This document shows positions 23,701-34,455 of a stretch of DNA of 64,000 nucleotides, piece by piece (the stretch's first letter is position 1; each line of letters begins with the position of its first letter). The translations under genes and the position numbers were made by a program. Under the pieces are notes generated by a model. That model did no database searches and had not been told where the DNA came from. It saw only the letters and a program-made list of their open reading frames with translations. The stretch is from Anniella stebbinsi (lineage: Eukaryota > Chordata > Lepidosauria > Squamata > Anniellidae), in contig JARDYH010000004.1 of NCBI GenBank assembly GCA_029215795.1, positions 30,198,001 to 30,262,000 of the forward strand, read 5' to 3'.

Positions 23701-26700
23701 GCCAAACGAAGAGTCCTGTCTCGCTCTGACATCTAGGCGATAATGCTTCACAAACGTCGAAGCATGAGACCAAGTGGCTGCTTTGCAGAGATCAGTTAGC
23801 GAAGCGCCATGGGGCAAGGCTGAAGAAGCTGCTTGCGCTCTGGTAGAATGCGCCTTCAGATGAAAGGGAGGATCCTTATTGATAATCCTGTAAGCGAGGA
23901 TAATGGTCTCCACCACCCACTTGGAGATGCGCTGAGAAGATACTGGCAACCCTTTCGTGATGCCTCCATAACAGACGAACAACTTACGAGACTTCCTAAA
24001 AGACTCAGTCCTGGACTTATAGAAAGCCAAAGCTCTTCTAACGTCCAATGCATGCAATTTTGAAGATAAGGGATCTAACGATGGGTGAAAGAACGTAGGC
24101 AGAACAATGTCCTGACTAACGTGGAACGAGGAGGAAACCTTAGGAATGAACTTGGGGTCCAAACGTAACACAACCTTTTCTTTAAAAAACTGTAAGTAGG
24201 GAGGATCAACCAGTAGTGCCGCTAACTCCGAAACACGTCTAGCAGACGTGATGGCAACCAAGAATATAGTCTTAAGAGTCAACAAGCGAATATCAATTGA
24301 TGCCAACGGTTCAAAGGGTTTGGAGGTGAGGACTGTTAGAACGACAGATAGACTCCATTGAGGCACCACTGGCCGAATAAAAGGAAACAAGTTCTGCAAA
24401 CCTTTTAAAAAGGCTCTTGCCAACGGGTGGGTAAATACCGAAAATCCATCTACAAAACTATGATTGGCTGCAATCGCCGACAGATAGACCCTAATGGAGG
24501 CGGGCTTCAGACCCTGGGAATGTAGATAATAAAGGAATGAAATAATGTCAGGCATGCCCGATGCGCAAGAGTCAAACCCATTACGAGTTGCGTACTCTTG
24601 GAAACGTGTCCACTTTCTCTTGTAGGACAGCCTAGTGGAAGGCTTACGTGCGGCCTCTAAAATGGATTTCACGCTATCCGGGAGGTCGAGGACTCTCCAA
24701 GACGACGGATTCTCCAGGCCATCAGGTGCAGGGAGCTGACATCTGGATGAAGAATCTTGCCATCGTGTCGAGACAGAAGGTCGTGAAGGTAAGGGAGGTT
24801 CCAAACCTCCGCATTCGCTAGTCTGAGTAGCGACGTGAACCAAGGTTGCCTTGGCCACCACGGGGCTATCACTATAGCATCTGAGTTGCTGCACCTGACT
24901 GTAGTCACTGCTCTGGCCACCAGCGGGAACGGGGGGAACAGGTAAAGAAGACCCTTTGACCAGTCCCATTGAAACGCATCCCCTAGCGATGCGTCCCCAA
25001 TGCCCGCTCTGGAGCAATACGCCGGACATACCGCATTGGCAGCTGTCGCAAACAGATCGATGTCAGGCTTGCCCCAACGAGCGAAGAGACGATCCAGTAT
25101 GGTAGCGTTCAGTTGCCACTCGTGTGTGTCCGTGAACGCCCTGCTGAGAACATCCGCCTTGGTGTTCTCCTTCCCCGCAATGTGCAATGCCGACAGAAGT
25201 ATGTTGTGGGAGATGGCCCACTCTAGAATGTCCATCACCAGCCGCAGTAAGCGGCGTGATCGAGTGCCTCCCTCCTTGTTCAGATACCACACTACAGTGG
25301 TATTGTCTGTCAGAACACGAACATGATGGCCGTGCAGCTGGGGCAAGAATGCTTGTAAGGCTTTTTTGACGGCCAGAAGCTCCAGCATATTGATGTGTAG
25401 ACGAGTCTCTGAAGGTGACCATTTTCCTTGCGTGAGCAGGTCGTCGTGGTGAGCGCCCCACCCATCTAGAGATGCGTCCGTCGTGACTATACGAGACGGC
25501 TCCCGCGGTACGAATTGCATGCCTTGGGAAAGGTTGCGCCACACCGACCACCACCGGAGAGATTTTCTGACAAGGAGTGGAATGGTAAGTATGAGCTGGT
25601 GCGGGTTTTGCAGAGGTGAATAATGTCGGAGCAGAAACTGTTGGAGGGGGCGCATTCGAAGCCGTGCCCAGCGGACGACGAACACTGCTGCTGCCATTAA
25701 ACCTAGCAACCTGAGAATCGCAAACGCTGAGGCTCGAAGACGGCTCTGCAAATGCAACGCCCTTTGCTGTAGAGCGGAGATCCTGTCTGTAGGGAGGAAA
25801 GCCCTTCCCACAGTAGAGTCGAGCGTTACTCCTATGAATTGCAGCCTCTGCGATGGCTGAGTGACGGATTTCTTGTAATTTATCTGCAGCCCAAGTGACG
25901 ACAGAAGAGAGATGACCTCGTGGACGTCGGCAAGCGCCTGGCTTCTGGACCTTGACATGATCAACCAATCGTCCAGGTAAGGATACAAGTCGATGTTGCG
26001 AGACCGTAGATGCGCGCACACTGTCGACATGCACTTGGTGAACACTCTTGGTGCAGATTTCAGGCCGAAGGGAAGGACGGAGAATTGGTAGGCCTGGTGT
26101 CCAATGACAAACCGTAGGTAACGTCGATGGGCAGGATGAATAGCGACGTGAAAATACGCGTCTTTCAGGTCTATCAGCGTGAACCAATCGCCGTTCTTCA
26201 GCATCGGTAGGACAGATGCCAGAGTAACCATGCGAAACTTTTTTGGAAGTATGAATCGGTTCAGGTCTCTGAGATCCATAATAGGACGAAGTCCCCCGTC
26301 CTTTTTTGGCACCGCAAAATAACGAGAGTAAAACCCTGTATTGAGTTGAGAACGGCGCACTCTGGTGATCGCCGCCTTGCGTAGAAGGGTGGCAGTTTCC
26401 TGCGTTAGAACGACCGAGGGCGAAGTAACTTTTATGATGCCAAGCGGAGGAGGGACTTCGAACTCTATTTTGTAGCCTTCTGCTATGATATTGAGCACCC
26501 AAGCGTCTGATGTTATTGACGCCCAATTGTCCAGAAAAGGCTGTAGCCTGTTGGCGTTGTCGCTGATCAGAGGTGGGGCGAAGTCAAAGACGACGCTTGC
26601 TATGCTGCGGTTGCTTGTTGCGCTGTTGAAAACGCGGTACCGACTTACGCTGCTGATAACCTTGCGTCGAGGTCGCCTGATATCGCTGCGACTTGTCCTG

Positions 26701-29700
26701 TTGCTGACGAGGTTGGTACGGCACAGGCCTATACCACCTCCGGGGCCGGTACGCTTGTTGTGGTTGCTGAAAACCCATTTTCCTAGCAGTCATCCGTGCC
26801 TTGTGTAGCGTATCCATGGTAGCGTCAGTATCCGCATGGAATAGACCCTCCCCGTCAAAGGGGAGGTCTTCAATCCTGTTTTTCGTCTCTTGCGGTAGAG
26901 ACGCGGAACGCAACCATGCATGCCTACGTAGAGCAACTGCGCCAACCATGGCCTTAGAAACACAGTCCGTTAGATGCCTGGCTGTTGTCAATTCTTGTTT
27001 TGAGAGTCTTACTGCTTCGGACTGAAAGACCCGAGCAAGCTCACGCTGGTCGTCCGGGAGGTAGTCTGTCAGGGACGATATTTTTTCCCATAAGAAAAGT
27101 TGATATCGTGCCATCAGCGCCATATAATTAGTCACTTTAATTCCTAGCGACGTAGAGGCATAAATCCGCCGTCCGTAGGAATCTAACTTCCGACCTTCCT
27201 TATCAGTTGGTGCGGAATGCACCTTACCTGACTTGCCCTGTGCCGCCTCCACAACAACCGAATTTGGTTTGGGATGTTGGAATAGAAAAGGAGCTTGCGA
27301 CTCCTTTACTTTGTAGATGGCATCAAGGCGCTTTGTTGTCGGACCAACAGTGGCTGGATTTTCCCAAGACTGTTTGAGAGTTTTGAGTAACGCCTTAACC
27401 ATTGGGAGGGTCAATTGCGGTGATGGCTCTGTATACATAACGTCATATATGCCATCATCCGACTCATCAATGGGTTGCTGGCATTCAATATTCAGAGATT
27501 GAGCCAGCCTCATCATTTGATCGGAGAAGCTGCCCATCTCCATCGTCGGTGAGGCGCGATCCTCGGTACCGACGGTGTCAAGAGGAGAGGGCTCAGATGG
27601 TCGAGGAGAAGGAGCTGAAGACGTGTCCGATGCATATTCCTCAAAGGACTGTGAAGACTGGCGATGACGTGTTGGAGTTCGATCACGAGGACGCGTCGAC
27701 GTCGATGCTGTCTGCCCCCGGTGTCGAGTGGAAGGCTGTTGCAGTGAAGTAGTTCGTCGTGGAGGAACAGGTGGTGGCGAGTGTTCATCATGGATACGAC
27801 GCCCTGTGTACGGATCGAATCGGTAGGGACCCCGTTCTGACTGGAGCGAATGCTGCGAACAGACGTCCCAGTCTCTCGACCGCGAACGAGATTGCGATCT
27901 CGAACGCGATAACCGTCGCGAGCGATGCGCTCGACGTCGATGCTCCTGCGGTTGCGTCGACGACGAAAGGTGCGTCGGTACCGTGCGCTCTGTATCCGAC
28001 GGTTGGAGGATCGGCATAGGTCCTGGAGACGGTAACGACCTGGGTGAAATCGTTGTTTGCTGCTGTACCCTCGGCGTCGATGGTGTACGTAGAAGTGAAG
28101 ACACTGACGGTGTACGCCGCTTCGATGTCGTAGGAGAGATCACGGTTCTCTGAGACGAAGTTGAAGCAATCGACGTCGAGCGGTGCGTCGGTGCCGAAGA
28201 TCGGGTCGGTACCGACGATGATTTATGGACCATGGCGACCACCTTAATCGATGTCGACGAGGGCATGGATGATGATCGCGGCTTTTTCGACGCCGGTGCC
28301 GATTTCGATAACGGCTGCTCCGACTGCGCCACAGACCCACCGGCCATTTTTGAAGCTTTCTTTGGCTTCGATTTCTTAGGCTTTTTCGCCGGGGGAGGAG
28401 AAGAGGCTGGTGAAATGCCTCGTAACGATGCCGGTGATGCCGCCCTTAAACGGGGGGACCCCGGAGACGCTGGGCTCGAGAGGGCACGACTCTCCCCAGA
28501 AACCGCAGTCTTTAACATGGCCGGACGAGGTTGATCGACAGCTGATAGCGCCTTCGTCCACAGAAGACTACGAAGACGATCAGCCCTATTTCTTCTGGTC
28601 TGCCTTGAAAATTTCATGCAATGGCTGCAAGAATCGACGACGTGTGCCTCTCCGAGGCAAACTAGGCAGAGCGAGTGTCCGTCGGTGAGGGCTATTTTGG
28701 CCCTGCACCGCGAGCAACGCCGAAACAAAGCGGTCTGTGCCATAAGATGGCAAGCCGCCTCAAAAAGTTATATAGGAAAAATCACTATCTATTAATAACT
28801 AACTATGAGAAATGTAATTTTTTTTTTTTTTTTTTTTAAATAACTAAGGCTATAACTATACTATATCTTTGAAAAACTGCCTAAGCTAACTACAACTTTC
28901 TTCTTTCTCAAAAACAGGTACTACGTACCAGAGAAGTCTCCCGCGAGGCTACTGCGAAGCGGTCGAAGAAGAACTGAGGTAAAGGAGAGGCGGGAGCCCT
29001 GAGCATGCGCGGTGGATGGTGGGGGGAGGGGTTCCCGCCAAAAGTCTAAGCTAGCTAAGTTTCCCGGAAGCAGGCTCGGCGTCGGCGCGAGCCCATATGT
29101 GTGATGCACAGAGACCACGAAGAAGAACTACAGTTACAGGTAAGCAACCTGCATTTCTTCTTCGTGGTCTCTGTGCATCACACATATGGGCGAGTAATAA
29201 GCCAACTTACCGGAGGTGGGAAGGCACGCTGGTTGATTATTGACATATCAATGAAAGGACAGCTCTACCAAAAGAGGAGTCCTGGCGTGCTCTAACATCC
29301 AAACGGTAGTGCTTCACAAAAGTAGAGGCATTCGACCAAGTGGCCGCCTTGCACAGGTCTGGAATAGTCATGCCATGGAGCAGTGCTGTTGATGCGGCCT
29401 GTCCCCTGGTGGAATGAGCAGTCAATGCAAGGGGTATTTCCTTGTCGAGAAGCTGGTAAGACAAAGCAATAGTGCTGACGATCCATTTGGAAAGACGCTG
29501 AGAGGACACTGGTAAGCCTTTGTTCTTTCCACCAAAACAGATAAAGAGTTGGCGAGACTTGCGGAACTCTTCTGAACGAGACTTGTAGAAGGCTAAGGCC
29601 CTTCTAACATCAAGAGCGTGTAACGTGGAACACAACGGATCGGACGATGCTTTGAAAAAGGTAAGTAGGACAATGTCCTGGTTTATATGAAAACTAGAAG

Positions 29701-32700
29701 CAACTTTGGGAACAAAGGAAGGAGGAGGACGGAGTACGACCTTGTCACGAAAAAACTGTGTATAAGGGGGGTCCACGAGCAGCACTGTAAGTTCAGACGC
29801 TCGTCTAGCGGATGTAATTGCCACAAGGAAAACAGTCTTAAACGTTAACAAACGAACATTAGTTGCAGCCAACGGTTCAAACGGTTTAGTGGACAATGCA
29901 CTTAACACCAGCGAAAGGCTCCACTGCGGAACAAGAGGGCGAGCTGGTGGGAATAGATTGTGCAGGCCCCTAAGAAAAGCCTTAGCAAGGGGGTGAGTAA
30001 ATGCTGAAAAACCATCAATTAAGGAATGGTGGACTGCAATAGCTGCTAGGTAAACGCGGATAGAGGATAGTTTCGGTCCAGCAGTATGAAGAGAATGTAG
30101 AAAAGCGATAACGTTAGTAATAGTGGCCGAGTAGCCATCAAAACCGTTGGCTAAGGCAAAAACTTGGAAGCGCTTCCACTTAGACAAGTATGAACTCCTA
30201 GTAGAGGGCTTTCTAGACGCGTCCAAAATGGTCTTCACGCCCTCAGGGAGCGCTAGCCCCTGCCAGAGGGCTGGAGTCTCCAAGCCGTGAGGCGTAACGT
30301 TCGCACATCCGGATGTAGGATCCGGCCGCCGTCCCTGGACAGAAGGTCCGGAGTGATGGGAAGACGCCACACTCGATGAGCGGCTAGTCTGCGTAGAAGC
30401 GTGAACCACGCTTGTCTTGGCCACCATGGCGCTATCAGAATAGCATTGGCCTGATAGCGGCGCGCTCGTGTGATCGTCCGTGCTATTAATGGGATCGGAG
30501 GAAACATGTATAGAAGGCCGTGCGACCAGTCCCAGAGGAAGGCATCCCCGAGGGACCCTTGTCCTATCCCTGCCATGGAGCAATAAGCTGGGCAGACTTT
30601 GTTGGTTGGAGTTGCGAATAAGTCGATGTGGGGTGTGCCCCAACGGGCAAAGAGACGGTTCAGCACCTGTGGAGCTAGTTCCCACTCGTGGGTGTCTCTG
30701 AAAGAACGGCTGAGTTCGTCTGCTCTGATGTTGGAAGTCCCGGCAATGTGTAGGGCTGACAGACGCATGTTTTCTGTAATCGTCCAGAGTAGAATGTCCA
30801 TGGTGAGGCGAAGCAGACGCGGGGAGCGAGTACCCCCTTCTTTGTTGATATACCACACGACAGAGGTATTGTCTGTGAGTATCCTCACGTGGTGGCCTCG
30901 TAGTTGAGGGAGAAAGGCCTGTAGAGCTTTCTTGACTGCCAGAAGCTCCAACATGTTTATATGCAGGCGGCTCTCTAAAGGTGACCATCTTCCTTGTATG
31001 GCCAGATCTTCCAGGTGTGCTCCCCAACCTTGCAGTGACGCGTCGGTCGTGACGAACCGGGAGGGACCGGGATCGACGAAGGGCATTCCTCGCGACAGGT
31101 TCGATGGATCTGACCACCAGAGGAGCGAGTGCTGCACGTGATCGGGGATGGTGAGTCTTAACCTGCGCGGGTCCTGTGGTGGGACATAGTGACGCAAGAG
31201 GAGTTGTTGCAGAGGACGCATTCGCAGCCTCGCCCACCTGACTACGAAAACTGCCGCCGCCATTAGGCCTAGCAGGCGCAAGATTACGAGCGCTGTTGCC
31301 CGAGGGCTGACACTTAACCTGGCTGCTAACTGTTGCAGCGCCTCCAATCTGTCTCGGGGAAGAAAAGCTCTCCCGACAGAAGAGTCCAGATGAACTCCGA
31401 TGAACTGGAGCATTCTGGAAGGCTGGAAGACCGACTTCTCGTAATTTATTTGTAGGCCTAGAGACGAGAGAATCTACTCCACCGTGTGAACGTCGGTGGC
31501 CGCTTGGTGTAGAGTGGGAGAAACAACCAGCCAGTCGTCCAGGTAAGGATAGACTTCGATGTTGATGGACCGGAGGTGGGCACAAACTGCTGCCATGCAT
31601 TTGGTAAAGACCCTTGGTGCCGTTTTCAGCTCAAAGGGGAGAACTGAAAATTGGTAAATTTGAGTCCCTATGGCGAAACGAAGATATTTTCAATGTTCGG
31701 CACGGATCGCGATGTGAAAATATGCGTCTTTGAGGTCGATCAGCGTGAACCAACTGTCCCTTTTTAAGAGTGGCAAGATCATCACAAGTGTGATCATGTG
31801 GAACTTCTGGGGCTTGACGAATTTGTTTAACGCCCGGAGATCCATAATAGGACGAAGTCCCCCGTCCTTTTTGTGCACTGTAAAATAACGGGAGTAAAAT
31901 CCGTCGTTTAACTGAGATCTTGGTATCTTTACAATAGCACCTTTTCGTAGAAGGGCCTGCGTTTCTTGAAGTAGTGTCTCTGACGGAGGTGTAATTTTGA
32001 CAGTGCCTAAAGGAGGAGTGACTTCGAAATCTATTGCATAGCCATGTAAGATGATTTGAAGAACCCACTGGTTGCTGGTGATGGATGCCCAGGTGCGGTA
32101 GAACGGCTGGAGTCTGTTGATAGTCAGGATGGGACTCAGTGGGGAGGAGTCAAAGACGGTGCTTTTGCGACTGGGGCTGTTTAGAGCGAGACTGCGCATA
32201 ACGAGGGGCAGACTTGCGCGGTTGGTACGAGGATGTGGCAGGTGGCGGTTGGTAACGCTGGCCACGATCCTGGCCCTGTCGAGGCTGATAGGGGAGCGGC
32301 CTATACCACTTACGCGGACGGAAGGACAGGGCCGGAAGCTGACTAAAGCCCATTTTCTTAGCGGTCAACTTGGCCTTATGTATTGTGTCCATGGTGGTAT
32401 CCATTGCCGCGTTAAATAAGCCCTCCCCGTCAAAGGGCAAGTCCTCGATCCTGTTCCTCGTCTCGATCGGGAGAGTTGCAGAACGCAGCCACGCATGTCG
32501 GCGGAGAGCAACTGCCCCAATCATGGCTTTTGATGCGGAATCCGTCTGGTGTCGAGCAGTGGTCATTTGTTGCTTAGACAGACGAAGAGCCTCAGCCTCA
32601 AAAACACGTGCGAGCTCACGCTGGTCATCTGGCAGGTAGTCTGTAGGGTGGAGATCTTCTGCCACAAGAAGAGCTGATACCGGGCCATCATGGCCTAGTA

Positions 32701-34420
32701 ATTTGAGGTCTTAATCACTAAAGCCGCTGAGGAATAAATGCGCCTCCCGAAAGAGTCGAGCTTACGCCCCTCCTTATCTACGGGGGCCGCATGTGACCGG
32801 CCAGTCTTCCCTTGGGACGCCTCTACAACAATCGAATTCGGTTTGGGATGTGTGGACAGAAAAGGTGCTTCTGCTTCCTTAACTTTATAGAGAGCGTCCA
32901 GGCGCTTTGATGTGGGGCCCAAGGTGGCAGGATTGGACCATGACTGCTTGGCGGTCTTCAATAAAGTCGGGACCAGGGGAAGAGTCAACTGAGGAGTAGG
33001 GTCTGTATACATGACATCATAGATGTCCCCTTCCTCCTCTTCAGGCTGCTGCACCTCGATGCCGAGAGATTGAGCCAGTCGTAGCATTTGCTCGTTAAAT
33101 CCACCCAATTCCATGGATGGAGAGGCCCTGTCCTCGGTACCGACCTCCTCTATAGGAGATGGCATCGATGGGACCGGTGATGGTGCCGAAGAAGTATCCG
33201 ACGCGTAGTCGTCTACGGAAGAAGGAGACGGTACCGACCGTCGGTGCGATAATGTAGCGGAACGTTCCGGTACCGAATGGGCTGAAGAGCGGTGTCAGCG
33301 TCGCGTCGCTGCAGAAAGGAGCGAGGTGGAACGGCGAGGAGGCACCGGTGGAGGTGTTGTTGGAGAGTTCTCCAAACGCTGCCCGGTATACCGGCGACGG
33401 GAGGAGCGATGGGACAGTTCTGAAGAACGATCCCAGTCCTGAGAGACAGACCGTGACCGTGATTGAGATCGATGAGGTCTGGGTTGCCGCAGATGCTGCA
33501 TCGGTACCGAGGACTCGGTATCGATGGGGCAGGAGAGGTCATCGTCGATAACGAGCACCTCGGGATCAAGGGGAAGTGTCTAATAGCTCCCCTTCCGAAG
33601 GCAGGTCCGTTGGTACCGGTGACGGTAGCGAAGCAACACAGATGGGTGACTCCAGCAGCGACGCTGGGGGAAGCTCCGAAGGCGCTCGAAAATGAAGACC
33701 AGGCGAGTGTCTCAACTTTCCCTGTGGCATCGGTGGAGACTGGCGCTTCGGTCCCGAAGGCGCATCCGCCGGTATCGAGGAGGACCTTTTTGGTGGCTTG
33801 GGAAGCTGGGGCGGTAGCGCCGATGGTAGCGAAGACGGTACCGACGACGATTTCTTCGGTACCGAGGCTGTTGATGATTTTTTTGGTACCGAGGACGATG
33901 GTGTGGCCTTTGACGCCGCCATTGAAGACGTTATCGAGGACGATGGCGCGGCCTTCGACGCCGTCATCGATGTCGATACTTTCTTCGACTTTTTCGCTGA
34001 TTTCCCCTTCTGTCGCTTAGGAGGGGGAGGAGAAGACGATAAAGATGCCTGAACTGTGGCCCTAGACAAGGGCAAGTCAGGAGTTGCTGGGCGTGAGCGT
34101 TGTTTGGGCGACAGCCCCCGCTCCCCAGATGACGGGCCCGACTCCATTCTAACCGAACTCGGTCGGTCAACCGCAGAGAGGGCCTTGCTCCAAAGTAAGC
34201 TGCGTAGACGGTCAGCCCCGTTTCGCCTAGTCTGGCGCAAGAAGCTCATGCAATGAGCACAAGAGTCAGTGATATGCCCCTCTCCCAAACAGCCCAAACA
34301 CAAAGAGTGGCCGTCCGTGAGGGCTAACTTGGCTCGGCAGCGCGAGCAATGCTTGAAGAGCGTAGTCTGCGCCATAAGCCGTAGGGAAACAACTACGCTA
34401 CTACTAACTAACAGATTATA

Positions 34421-34455
<35 letters not shown>

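Larger units (their letters stand above)
23588..29154 (-). mobile_element. Full-length DIRS-like retrotransposon, element A
   Basis: 5.57 kb read on the minus strand: 5' inverted arm and leader (28744-29154), Gag-like frame, RT/RNase H frame, tyrosine recombinase frame, short 3' region and 3' inverted arm (23588-23625, TTCGTGGTCTCTGTGCATCA). There are no LTRs, no DDE integrase and no protease. The arms carry CACACATATGGG, and the joint to B contains the core. All three frames are long and unbroken. This is the organisation of the DIRS1 group. Its G+C and CpG content is much higher than the surrounding intron, most clearly in gag (27540-28340). Confidence 0.9.

Noticed and set aside
25063..26526. 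487-codon open frame on the minus strand
   Set aside because: It is the alternative frame of the element A RT/RNase H region; its Arg/Ser/Pro-rich text has no domain, while the frame at 24669-26498 carries all RT and RNase H motifs.
27549..28534. Plus-strand open frames across element A gag, and similar ones at 33463-34256 across B gag
   Set aside because: These are antisense shadows of the CpG-rich, stop-poor gag coding region; the Asp/Ala/Gly-rich text reflects composition only.
30600..31600. First ~330 codons of the long element B recombinase frame as an extra protein domain
   Set aside because: The text is the shifted reading of the RNase H region and has no recognisable domain of its own; the frame is simply free of stops there.
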